From Polytrichum commune (Eukaryota; Streptophyta; Polytrichopsida; Polytrichales; Polytrichaceae): 64,000 nt of DNA. The position numbers were made by a program, and so were the translations under genes. Location of the stretch: assembly GCA_950295325.1 (NCBI GenBank), contig OX485808.1, positions 36,541,180-36,605,179 of the forward strand, in the 5' to 3' direction. This document shows, piece by piece, positions 43,600-54,800 of this stretch. How positions within the stretch are numbered: the stretch's first letter is position 1; each line of letters begins with the position of its first letter. The notes below the pieces were generated by a model. It saw only the letters and a list, made by a program, of their open reading frames with translations, did no database searches and was not told the DNA's origin.

Positions 43600-45400
43600 T
43601 ATTTCTGGTCTCACTTATTGCTGCTAATTTAGCCCTCATTTATTATCCTCTTAACAATCTACTATTTATATGTCTATTCATTTCTTTGTTTGCTTCTTCT
43701 ATCCATTATATATCAAATTTGTGCTTTCCAATTGTACACATATTATGTATTACAATACATGTAGCAACTATATCAGTCATATGCCGTAATGATATATTTG
43801 CTCTTCTCATAATAATGCGTTATCTGCCTTTCAAAATTCCGAAAGCACGTTCGATACACATACGGGTAGAACTTTGAATGAAATTCCGATTTGCTTTGTA
43901 ACCTTTTAAACCTTCTGCACACCCTTTGAATGGGCAATAAATCCATGGCTGCACTGGATATGCGCAATCTCCAACCAACTTATAAGGTAAGAATTTGCCT
44001 TTGATGCAATCTCTTCTAATTTTTGTCAATTGAAACAATGTCCAATCGTGCATATTTTTTATCCATCCAAATTCGTAATCCCGACAGATACATTTTGTAT
44101 CTACTATACCTTGCAATAAAGCCTCAGGGAGTGCACTATTCATTAAAACCAAACATCACGTGCGTGCATGCCCCTTATTAAAATACCCCTGTATACATTT
44201 TATTTTTGCTAAAATCAAGCAATATACTTACAAATCTCATTGCTTCAAAATACATTTCCATATGTACACAAGGGTCCAAAAACAAATACAGAAATTGTAT
44301 ATAACATGTGTACAAATGTTTGGAAATGCAAAAATATGGCCCTATTATATGTATAATATCAAATTATGGATTTTTAGTTATAAAGTCGTTACTTAGTGGA
44401 TGAAAAACGCATGATTCTTGGTCCAGGTCTGACTTGAACGTGTAAACGCGTAAACGCGTACTTTACATATATTTTTCTATAGCCTCATCTCCAGCCTCAT
44501 GTATATCTACTTCCTGCTTAATAGCAATATGTCTCTTGTACGTACATTTTGTACATGTTTGTTCTAAATAATACCCCTTTTGTGCACGCACGTGTATATT
44601 TACAGTACTTGAACAGTGCACTCCCTGGGAATAAAGCCGAATAAAATGATTTTCTATAATAATAATTCCCTCCTCCAATTACAAGTGCAAGGATTGGAAT
44701 GTAAGATCCATCTATTGCTCCTATAATATGAGAAATTCCATGAAGAGCCTCAAATTCTTAAGTAAAACCCTAAACCGAGTTGGACTTGGAAATTTTATAA
44801 AAATCCCTTGCAAATACACTCTTACCAATCTACAAAATTTCCTAACTATCTCTGAAATTATACTTCCAGCCAACTCATATACCTCTCCTACAATACATAA
44901 AATATTTCTAGTCCCAAGCCTTTGTAATGACATTGCATTTCTACTCTCAACTGAAATTGTCTCTCTCATACGTGTATTCTTTCTTTGCAAATACAGACCT
45001 AACCTCACAAAGAAACTTGAATGTGTTGTGACATATACGAGTTCTTTGTTTGAACATTTTTTCCGTGAAAGAACCCAATAGTAGCCTATCGGTGAACCCT
45101 ATATTTCTCTCAAAAGCCCACACACTACGATCGCTCATCTTCATACCCTCAAAGCAAATGCTCAAAATCAAGGCATTTTCCCATTCTCCATTGAATGCCA
45201 ATGCTTGCATATGAAGCACATGTTGCACAATCATGTGCAAACACCAATATAAAGCTATTGCAACAAGAATCCTCCCTCTTCTCTCAATATGATCCATCGT
45301 GCTCTCTTTTCCTTCCTCACCGATGTAAGACTCAAAAAGAAAGTGAAAAAATAGAGAATGAGGATATGTAGCTAGTAAGGTAGGGTTGCCCTCTTTTTCC
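43600..45400 (-). pseudogene. PIF/Harbinger transposase (DDE_4 type), decayed
   Basis: The transposase cuts and pastes the element at TWA targets. N-terminal part at ~44947-45090: FKQRTRICHNTFKFLCEVRS, then (44721-45008) RNAMSLQRLGT and VGEVY.LAGSIISEIVR, a conserved helix-turn-helix-like region. About 44680 the frame reads GAIDGSYIPI, containing the first catalytic Asp. A 506-bp element interrupts the gene at 44124-44629. Past it come GIVDTKCICRDYEFGWIKNM HDWTLF, then KLVGDCAYP (second Asp) and FIQSSTRMCIERAFGILKGR (catalytic Glu). The C-terminus to ~43600 is broken by stops. Identity is certain; activity is lost. Confidence 0.85.
44124..44629. mobile_element. 506-bp TIR element inserted in the Harbinger transposase
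   Basis: The exact 9-bp duplication AATAAAGCC (44115-44123, 44630-44638) flanks terminal inverted repeats CAGGGAGTGCACT with one mismatch at the border. A 9-bp duplication suggests a Mutator-type MITE, although CAGGG ends recall hAT. It splits the transposase reading frame precisely. Confidence 0.85.
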
Positions 45401-45403
45401 ACT

Positions 45404-46010
45404 AATAAAATATGCAACGGTCCCTCAACATGGTCCATTCTCACTTCACACTATGTTTGAGGACCCGTCCCCACACACAATGGGTAGCCCAACACCCATG
45501 GTACGGCCTTTGGATGATAGTCAAAGGCCCTCACCATTCCATGGTCATGGCCCTTGGCTCGTGTGTGAAATGGCCCTTATTGGTGTGGGCCACTACACTA
45601 AATATGATATTTAGCATTTGATACACTAAATACGAACGCGTACACTACATGTCAATAACCCTATGAAAGTAATGCCCCCTCCCCCACCTGACTTTAGCGA
45701 AGCCTAAAAATTGCTTCTAAAAACATGGCCTCCACACCATCGACATTATCTAGTGCCAAGCCTGGTTGGCAAATGATGTGGCACGGCTTAAAAGTGGAGG
45801 TTTTAAGCCCCAAGCACCGACCCTCCCATCGGTACTTAGGGCCACTTCACACATGAGCCAAGAGCCGTGACCTTGTAATGGTGAGGACCCTTGACTCTCA
45901 TCCAAAGGCCGTACCACGGGTGTTGGGAAAGCCATTTTATGTAGTCTTTGGCCCTCAAGCATAGTGTGAAGTGAGAATGAACCATGTTGCGGGACCATTG
46001 CATATTTTGT
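45404..46010. repeat. Nested inverted repeat inside the Harbinger element
   Basis: The arms ~45404-45576 and ~45839-46010 are inverse copies ('ggtacggcctttggatga' and its inverse, 'ttctcacttcacactatg'). Their inner borders read GGCCC|TTA and TTA|GGGCC, like Harbinger termini facing the spacer. The 262-bp spacer contains an 'actaaatatgatatttag' motif. Possibly two MITEs inserted tail to tail. Confidence 0.7.
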
Positions 46011-46171
46011 TGACGGAAAAGAGGGGAGGATTTGGTTTAATATAATATGTCTCCAAGTTTATCAATTTAAGATAACTACTTGGTGGTGTTTGTCTGTCCT
46101 GGAATCTGTCATGGAATCTGCCATGCAGTCTGTCCTGAAATCTGTCTTGCTGGAAAAAATATTAAAAAAGT

Positions 46172-46242
46172 CATGGTCTCCCGGAATTTGAGTCAAGCCC
46201 ACCTCTTGGAGGTGGGTCTGACGCAAATTCCGGTAGACCATG
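46172..46242. repeat. 71-bp hairpin at the inner edge of the right Harbinger TIR
   Basis: Counterpart of 41906-41976: CATGGTCTCCCGGAATTTG pairs with the stretch ending GGTAGACCATG around a short loop (TTGG). Confidence 0.85.
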
Positions 46243-46430
46243 CACCCTTATCCACAACTAGCCATGTAGGACTCCATGTAGACTTTTCATCCACGAACTT
46301 TTCTTTGGGCCTTTAGGCCTTTACCTCCTAGTGTGAAGTGAACTTGGACCGTCTCCGCCTTTTCGACCAATGAGAGCTCTTACATTGCCATGGTCAAGGG
46401 CCTTCAGCCTTGTGTGTGAAGTGGCCCTTA

Positions 46431-49400
46431 GACATGAGGCAAGAATATAGGACTTTTAAAAGTATCGCCTCCCGCCCTTGTGATTGGTTGCTTTTTAGTC
46501 TTAGATATGAGGGCACGAGGAGCTCCATTAACAAAAAACGATGGTAAAACTTTGGCCCTGACTCCAATGACATACCCAATTTTTGTGCTAAAGTTGGAAG
46601 ATAAAACCTCCCTCCGGAGGGCTGATGTTTTCCCATTTCCATTTCTTGGGGTCCACTTGAGGTCCTGAATGGGTTCAAGGTACTAAAGGTTGGAGGGACT
46701 ACACTATCTATTGTAGTTTATGTTGCCATTTCTATTTGTCTTGCTCAATACTAATTGTAACCGCCCATGTTGTGCCACTAACACTAAATGTAAACCTAAC
46801 ATTACTTGTCGTCCCTTGTAAACTTTTTGGGAGTATTCTAGATTTATGATGTTGCAATTATTGTCACTTACAAAGTGATCCTTCATCCAAATTTCAATCA
46901 TTCACGACAATGCTTCATCACATAAACGTTAGGATGCAGAAATATATCCAACTTTGTTTCAACAATTGGCTGTGGATGAACTAAAAGTAAGGTGGGATGG
47001 CTGTACTAGTATCTTTATTCATAAGAGGTGTTATTATAAACGTTACCACATTGACATAAAATACAACGTGACACTTAATACAATATGCAGTGTACCATAT
47101 ACAGATAACCTCCATTTACAAGAGCCTCTTTTGATTACATGGCCTTGCCCTCAATTTTAATGCCTTTAGCCCTTTCAAAGGAGAACTGAGGGATGTCATG
47201 AGTGCGATACCATCTTTATTTATTTATTTGGTAATTTATTACGTAGAGGAGTTGTGATTTATTCTTACTAGCAGGAACATATTCCGTGTCTTGAGAGGTT
47301 CACCATTTACACCCAATACCATGGGCTGAAAGTTAGCGTGGGTAGGAAAATTATGGCATGGTGCTGTATTTTATGTGTGGGTTGAAAACCAAGATGGTTC
47401 ATACATCAATATATCACTTATTTTAAAATGTGAAACGGTAACATGCTAATCTCAACATTGGAGTTTCTTTGGTATTGGACCCTAGTGTACAAGTACCCTA
47501 AGGTATGTGGGTGTTATTTGGTTAGTTTCATGTTCTCCAACTTTTGCTAATAATATCTACGTAACTAAACATGTCTTGCATTAGTAGAATCCATGACAAA
47601 GCATGTGCAAAACTTGGATTGAAAATGAAACCCTCCTTGACTTATTTCTGATTATTGAAAGGACATGCGTGTTGATTCTTCATATGAATACCCATGTCCC
47701 CCCTCCTCCTCCAAAATTGAGTTGACTTTGAATCAAGAATGGTTGATAAATGTTGTGCATATAGTCTAGTCACTTTTAAACACATGCCTCGTTGGATTAT
47801 GTTCTCAAATCTAACCTAACCACACACCACTCAAATATAGGTGTCCCATTAAGATAATTGACCGAATGAGGCCCACGTATAGTCCTATCTCTTTAATACA
47901 ACATTTGATAATATGACAACCTCATATAATGACCAAATTTTGTAGTTAAAATCTACCTCTATAATATGACTGTGGCATTGGTAATATGATTCTCTTATAG
48001 CTCCATAATGTCCCATATTATAAAGGTAAGAAAATTTATACATGACATGTCCCAAACATGTGTAAGTACATAGTTAATATTCAATTTATGTAACTTTCAC
48101 TTATGAAATGTGGATAAAATATATATTAATGTAAAATGATGTTATAAATATGGGAAATAAGGGAGCTAGGTTCTATATCTCAAAACCTAATCAAAAGACT
48201 CATCAAGTTCTGTCTCTTTCGCATTAGTTTCTCACCTAAACCCTAAACCAAGGTGCATAATATGTTTTTGAGCATTTTGAACTCCATATTTATTAGATTG
48301 CTTTGATATGCATATTGTCAGCGTTGGTTGATATGGCCTTGGGATAGGGAATAGAGCAACTAGTTTTGGCCTTCTATATAAATATGTACATGAGTAGAAG
48401 GTCAATATAGAAGAAATGACCCCTCAATTGCATGCTTTCTTGTTTATAGAGTTTTACCCATCATTACTCTCTCATTTTTTTGTAACATGTTATCAACACA
48501 AAGCTCTTACCAACGTAATTGTTATTGTGGTGGTGGACTTTTGTTTAAATGATGCAAGGTGGAGGAGAAAAAAATGTGATAATTTTGATAATCATGATCC
48601 AAGAAAACAACAATATACAAATGAATTATTAGGTTGCACCAACCTATTTTGTGACTCGCAAAGATAAGTTTTTTACACACTCTCTTTGATGATGTCTATG
48701 AATGCATTGGTATTAGGTTGTGTATAGTCAATTTTATTTTATTTTATCCACAATTTTAAAAAAACAATGTGAATAAAGGTCACTTAAAACGAGACATTCA
48801 ATTAGCACATGATAAACCAGGCCATAGACTAGGAGATATGAAGAAGATAAGATTGTAGAAGCTTATGGTCTCATAAGAGTAGTCACCAGCGTACAAAATC
48901 AACATATGCCTTGTTGTTGCTATATATAGGGAATGGTTTTCTAAAGAAAGGGTCTTAGACCAATACTTTACCTACAATACACCTCTGCCGGAATGACAAT
49001 TGACTTATCAAGCAAATTGAGATTGTACTAGGATTGGGGTTTAATTCTTGTTTGTTTTCCATCTACACTAGTTGTGGGAATTTGTGGCTGTGTGTCTTGG
49101 CGATAAGAAATAATTCCTTAGATCATCATTTGCATAATACACTGCGTATCCTTCTATGAAACTAAATCGAAGCAATTTGATGTTGGATACTTTATATGAT
49201 TAGATTTATGGTCTAAGGCTCAATTAATTGTTTGTGAGCGTATGTGGATACTTAGCAACCATAAGGGTTGTACCACCAACACCATTGTCTTAAGAATATT
49301 GTGAATGAGTCGCAAAATATTGTTTGTTCAATTTAAGGGCTCCAAGATTGAAACAACTTCATAAGAATTAAGTGAGTGCATCAATTGAATTACCATTGCA

Positions 49401-49630
49401 TGTTTTTATCATGGTCTATACCAAGAAAAAGTCTCAGAGATTGGTGAGGCTTGGGAACAAAGCTACGATAACCGAGCGCTTGATGTAAGTGCATATTTTA
49501 TCAAACAACGAATCCTTGTATTTGGAGTCTTAATATTTTCACATCTTGGAAACAATCATAATACAAACAACGTTATGATGTTATTGGGTTGTAAAATGTT
49601 ATTGAAAACCGCTAAGAAGAAGAAGAAGAA
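46431..49630. other. No clear gene; possible Copia 5' region
   Basis: 47770-47880 is repeated at 58270-58385 ('attgaccgaat' and flanks). 48330-48500 has an LTR-like look: a TATATAAATA box near 48380 and 'ttatcaacaca' near 48490, similar to Copia primer-site regions. This would suit the decayed Copia element downstream but is weak. Short ORFs only. Confidence 0.35.
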
Positions 49631-49655
49631 CTCCGGCCCCTTTTAGGGGCCGGAG
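49631..49655. repeat. Perfect GC-rich hairpin
   Basis: CTCCGGCCCC and its exact inverse flank a 5-base loop (TTTTA), in AT-rich surroundings directly after a GAAGAA tract. It stands alone, with no matching gene end. Confidence 0.85.
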
Positions 49656-51239
49656 TGAATAAAGTGTCTGTTCGTAGGAAAACCGCTACATGTCTATATT
49701 ATTGTCTGAAGTTTGATGAAGCAATGATTGATTGTCCTTTGAAGAGGTTATCAGAGAGTATGTGTTGATTCCCTTCATGAAATCATGAGGAAGAAAGGGG
49801 AGTCCTAACATCTAAAGCAAACTATTGCTTGGATATGGAGATGAAATTGATAGACAACAACTTCAAGTAATTAAACACAAGTTGCGCATTGTATTGAAAG
49901 GTTATGAGTGAAAGTGAATTTCTTGTCCAAATTGGAGAAGCGAGAGAGAAATTTTGAATGAACCATACTTGGAAAACTTGAACTTGTATGAGGTCGAATG
50001 TGCAACAATTTGCACTAAACAATTAATTTCAATGTAGTAATTGAAGAGATTGTGAGCCTTGAAAGACTTGGTCATATCAAAGAAAGTTTAATTAGTCCAT
50101 ATTCTAAGTGAGAGCCATCAAATTTGAAATTGAATATCCATTCATATATTGAGGAAAGGGTATATTGTCGTTGTAATATGATTTAATGAATTCAAAAGTA
50201 AGTAGAAAAATAAATGATAATGATATTAAGAAGAGGAAGTGGCTATGGTCTCATAGTAACGAACCGTACAAGTTCCACCTTTCCTTCCCTTTGCAAAAAC
50301 AAAAGGACAATTGCCCGAGACCATTGGCGGTGAAGAGACTGAGAAGGCATGAGGATTTGATGGTTGGAATTCTAGTAAGTATTGTGCTCACATGGAATGT
50401 ACTAAAGTGATTTCACTCTAATATGCTAGAATGGTAATCTTGAATTAGTCAATATATTATGATTGAATATGGTAGCCAATAGTCTTGGGACATAATTTAT
50501 GAAATGGCCTTCCAACATACTATGGACCAAAAAAGCAAGATCATAAATTGAATTCCAATTTAAAAGATAATAAATCAATGAATCATGTCATGATCTAATA
50601 ACCCGCATATGTGGTTTGGCCTATTATCGCAATTCATAAACATCATGGTTACTTTCGCCAAGACTAAGTAAAAGACCATTGTCAGACAATGTAATTAAAC
50701 AATAATCAGTAAAGAAAAAATGGAAATCCTAAAAGGATGATTGCATTGCCTTTTCAAGAGGGCTTAACTAACACGAGATCATTAACTATACCAATATGCC
50801 CTTGGCTTTGGTAAAAATAACTAAAATGGAAAACTTTATGAAAGATTATCGATGATGGTTGTGCCTATGCTTGTGCACCGCACTTGGTCCAATTTAAATG
50901 AAATCATTGCCAGACTATTGCATGGGTAAATAGTGTGAGTTGAGAGATAGCCATAATTGCATGTACGATTGTGAGAGTTTGTAAGACTTTGTCCTATAAT
51001 TCATCATCCAATTGCCAGTTCAAAACCAAAATAACTTGAAATAATCAAGAGTTCGTCTTAATAAAACTTATAGGAGACGCTTAGATGAGATAAAAATCAC
51101 CTTGTAAGTCTTCCCTAAGTGTTTACGTGGTTTTTGTCATATCCAAAATCCAAACTACATGTAGAGCTTGTATGTCTTTGATAAAGGCCATGGTGAGGTG
51201 GTTGCAATAACACTCAAATTTGTCCCATGACAATGCATT
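49656..51239. other. No supported gene
   Basis: AT-rich sequence, probably the decayed gag and early pol of the Copia element whose integrase follows, but I recognise no motif to prove this. Confidence 0.3.
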
Positions 51240-51439
51240 GATCATAATGTCTACAAGTTGGTTATTTGTAGAAATGTAGGAAATGTCATTTTTTCCATCC
51301 TCAAACTTTTCTCAATGAAACGATACAATATAGTCATGAGTTAAATGGTCTATCGGAATGTATTATAAAGTGATTGCAATTAATCACTAAACAACTACTT
51401 ATGAGATCCAACCTTCCTACTTTAACATTGGGTTACATT

Positions 51440-51830
51440 CTCCTTCAAGATCCTCCATGCTAAAATCCATTACACCTTTGGAAGCAATGTTTGGTCAAGT
51501 GCCTAGTTTAAGACACCTAAGGATTTTGGGTTGTAAGATACTAATACCCATTTTTTCCTTACAAAGTACCAAGATGGGCCCTCAAAGGAGAGAGGGGAAT
51601 ACATGTTGGGTGTGAATCACCTAGCATTATTGGATACATAGATCCTCCAACTATAAATCTAGCGCGAGGAAGATTTGTTGATTTTTTTCTTCGATGAGGG
51701 ATGTTTTCAAGTTTGGTTAGACAATCAAATCCGTCGAAAGATTTGATCTTCAATACTTCATGTGCTCCAAACATGTTTCTAGATCTTTGTATCCAATAAT
51801 GAGAAAGAGAGATTGAACACATTTTGCATT
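51440..51830 (+). pseudogene. Copia integrase C-terminal fragment
   Basis: The frame from 51457 reads LKSITPLEAMFGQVPSLRHL RILGC, matching the 'TPxExxxGxxPxxxHLRxFGC' block that ends the Copia integrase core. Stops and shifts follow, with a relic of the 'F(D)E..F' segment near 51690. The solo LTR at 51961 separates it from the reverse transcriptase. Confidence 0.75.
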
Positions 51831-51960
51831 TGAATCAATTAGCATATAGACTATTTGATCCATCCAATAATGCAACAAATTTGACTAAGTCTTACATTGT
51901 GTAGCTAATGCTCATGCTCATTCAAAGAAACATATTGATTGAACCACATCCATGAAAGAG

Positions 51961-53663
51961 TGTCAGCCCTAAACTCCCACCCTTATGCGTCGTAGTCCGG
52001 GTGAGAGCCTATGGCTTACATACAATTGACCCCACCTTTAGCGTTGGGATTCACCCCCAATGCACCAACCCAGAGTATTGAACACACAACTTTTATTCCA
52101 AGAACATAAGGTTCCAAGTATTTAGAAATACTTTTCCACCTCGTGCTCACCACAGGTTACAATCATTCAACCAACGCCACTTCCAGTCTCCCACCTTCTA
52201 CCTATTCTAATGTCCCACCTATCCACCCTAACTACCTCCAATATCCTGAAGCATCACCAACCATGAATTTGGCGTGCCCAGTCCCCTTGATTATCCTATT
52301 TGCTCCACAAATCCACACCTAGACTAATTTTCTAAGTGGCATAACCGGCCTTAAGTCACACATCCTAATCTAATAAACTTTAATTTTGTAAAATATTCCA
52401 ATGGCCACCCCCCTGTCCAGAGTCGGACCTCCCCTATTCCCAGAGTTAGCCCTTTTACTCCCGTCCGGTTACTGTTACCAACTCCTGTTCCCGTCTAGCT
52501 GCCAAGCCTCGGCTTGCCTGCGCGGCCAATGAACCGAGCACCTCCTTCGTCCGCTCCCTTGGAGCCACCCCTTCGAGGCCTCCTTCTCCGCTGGCTCCCA
52601 GACGCTTGAAGTCTCAAGCTCAGCTTCCTGCATTGGCCCTGGTCCTTCTCATTCCCACCGCATTCAGTCCACTCGCAAGAAGGACGCACCCACTGGAATT
52701 AGCAGGCATTCCTTCCCAGCACTTGCATGCTGGCTGGGTTAAGTGACCGCGCCCGAATCCTCATAATTTGAAGGCCCATCAGCATCACTAATATGTCCTC
52801 GTCGGCCGCCTGCCTGAATTGATCATCATTCGAATCTTGACCAACCCACAACCTCAAACAATGCACAAACCTTTTGGAGTTGGATGGACTCTCAGTTTGA
52901 ATCCTGGTTGAAAAATGTGCATCTGATTCCCCGAATGCACTCCCCTTGCCGGCACAGTTTTGGTTGTTCTCAATTTTGCAAGATTCGTCACAAGAGCTGC
53001 AGATGTAATTCCACTTCCCCCTTCCTTCAATCAGAATTTCCTTGTGCCTTACTTCAGATTCACATCAGTATGTATTTATGGAATTTCCCCCCTTGCATTG
53101 AGCAGGCTTGAAAAGCTCTCGCCAACTCCGAGATCCCCCAGGAATGCCCACCTTGCTCTCGGTTCCCTTCCATTGACTCATGCCTGCCAGGAAGGTGGCC
53201 CCTTCAACAACCCAGCTACATCACTGCCGTTTTTTCTCCCCGCCGCACCAAGCCGCACCCCAGAGAGAGAGAGACACACACACACACACACACACTCTGG
53301 CCGAGGAGGTCAGCCAGGTCCCTTCCCCTGATCCGCAGAATCCAAGCCTAATCCGAGTTTGGGTAGGTCCCTTACTTAATTTCAACATCCAAGTCACCCT
53401 AAACAAACACTTATCCCAACCGGAAGGCCCACCAACTCAAGCCTAAATACACACTTAACCTTACTCTACGATTTTCTTTTAGATTTTATTTCCGTAAGCC
53501 CAAACCTCACACCTCACTCGACACACGCTAATTAACTTATCCAAACCTAATCTTAACACATTACTCCTTTTCCCATCTTGTTAACCCTTCACACCACACC
53601 CTCTCTGAAGTTTTGACCTTTCAAAGGGTTAACTGGTCATGTGGGCACAAAATTGAGCTCACA
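51961..53663. mobile_element. Solo LTR (1,703 bp) with 5-bp target duplication
   Basis: It begins TGTCAGCCCTAAACTCCC and ends GAGCTCACA, bordered by AAGAG at 51956-51960 and 53664-53668. The start resembles the LTR at 3025. It is GC-richer than its surroundings and contains GA and CA simple repeats at about 53262-53297. ORFs inside it are not genes. It inserted into the Copia element. Confidence 0.8.
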
Positions 53664-53879
53664 AAGAGGTTGGGGTAAAGGTTTGCAACCACGTAAATGA
53701 CGTGTCCAAAAAGAGGTACGTATGGCATGCAAGGGTGTGCTTCCATGCATTTAGCATGATAACTTTGAAAAAATAGCACTAATTGATTCAACATAGATTG
53801 CAATCAACCTTGTGAAAAAGTTTATGGGACTATATGTAGGTATAGCTAGACGATACCTTTAATTTCCATGTAGAACAAC

Positions 53880-54720
53880 ACTTGGACAATGATTGTGAGT
53901 ATTGTAGCTGAGGCTCGTAGTCTAATTGATTGACCCATGTGGGAAGAAACCATAAGAACTAAACTAAAGTCTTTAAGATCACAAATGGTTTTTAGTCTAG
54001 TTGACACTACACCGAAAGGCGTTAATTAAGTAGGTTTTATATGGATGTTTGTGAGGAAACGAGACAAGTTCGGAAACAATTCTCAGTACAAAGCACAACT
54101 AGTTGCCCAAGGCTTCGCCCAATTTCCGAATATTGCTTATGAAGAGAGATATTCCTATATGATGGACTCAATTATGCTCATGTATCTTCCAAGTCTTGCA
54201 CTTGACAAGAAACAAAATTAAATTAAAAAAGAAGAAGATGGATGTAAGTTGTTGTGTGCTTAGAAGGCAAATTGGATACTAACATATAGATGGAGGTCCT
54301 TGCAAGGTTGGTAGGATTTCATAATTCTCAAGGACAACCACAATGCCTTTGACTTGAGAGGGCTTTATATGGTCTTAAACAAGTTGGCATGATGTGGTAC
54401 AAGCATTTGAGAGATCTTTTGATAGATCGACTTTAAGATTGATGAGGTTTGTCCAATTTATTTATTTATTAGATGGACCCATACATGGTTAGTTATTGTA
54501 GCCATACATGTTGATGACCTCAAGCTCATCGGCACAACCAATACCATCTCCCATATCATTATTTAACTCAAAGATAAATTTAAAATAAAAGATCTTGGAG
54601 AAATCAAATTTTGTCTTGGTCTACCAAGTTGAATGTCTTGCAAGAGGCATATTGCTACATCAAATTTTGTACCATCGAAAGATACCCATGCATTTCTCCA
54701 TGGATCTAACTCACTTACTA
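53880..54720 (+). pseudogene. Copia reverse transcriptase, decayed
   Basis: In shifting frames I read PMWEETIRTKLKSL, then VRKRDKFGNNSQYKAQLVAQ GFAQFPNIAYEERYSYMMD, then LERALYGLKQVGMMWYKHL, then VDDLKLIGTTN (the YVDD region) and KFKIKDLGEIKFCLG. These are the ordered blocks of the Copia RVT_2 domain. Multiple stops. The copy runs into a MULE-type terminus at 54733. Confidence 0.85.
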
Positions 54721-54732
54721 AGGTCTTTGATG

Positions 54733-54800
54733 AGGGAAGCTAAGACATGAGCAATGAGCAATGAGGGGTAAGTGGTAACACATAAGCAGTGAGCGGTAAA
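54733..54800 (+). repeat. Stray terminus of the giant-MULE family
   Basis: GAGGGAAGCTAAGACATGAG then AGCAATGAGC and GTAACACATAAGCAGTGAGC match the left terminal and subterminal repeats at 17335-17440. No partner end was found in the window, so it is a solo or truncated end. Confidence 0.75.

Larger units (their letters stand above)
41719..46427. mobile_element. PIF/Harbinger element (4,709 bp) with ~250-bp TIRs
   Basis: The left end GGGCCACACTTCACACACAA and the inverse at the right end flank ~250-bp inverted repeats (41719-~41985, ~46170-46427). The element is bordered by TTA at 41716-41718 and 46428-46430, the canonical PIF/Harbinger target. Inside are ORF1 (plus strand) and a DDE transposase (minus strand), convergent. 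Nested insertions at 44124-44629 and 45404-46010 and frame breaks show it is no longer autonomous. Confidence 0.9.

Noticed and set aside
49631-49655. Rho-independent terminator
   Set aside because: The hairpin has no T-tract after the stem, and the genome is eukaryotic with no gene ending there.
53262-53297. ORFs across the GA/CA repeat in the solo LTR
   Set aside because: Simple sequence within an LTR; no motif.
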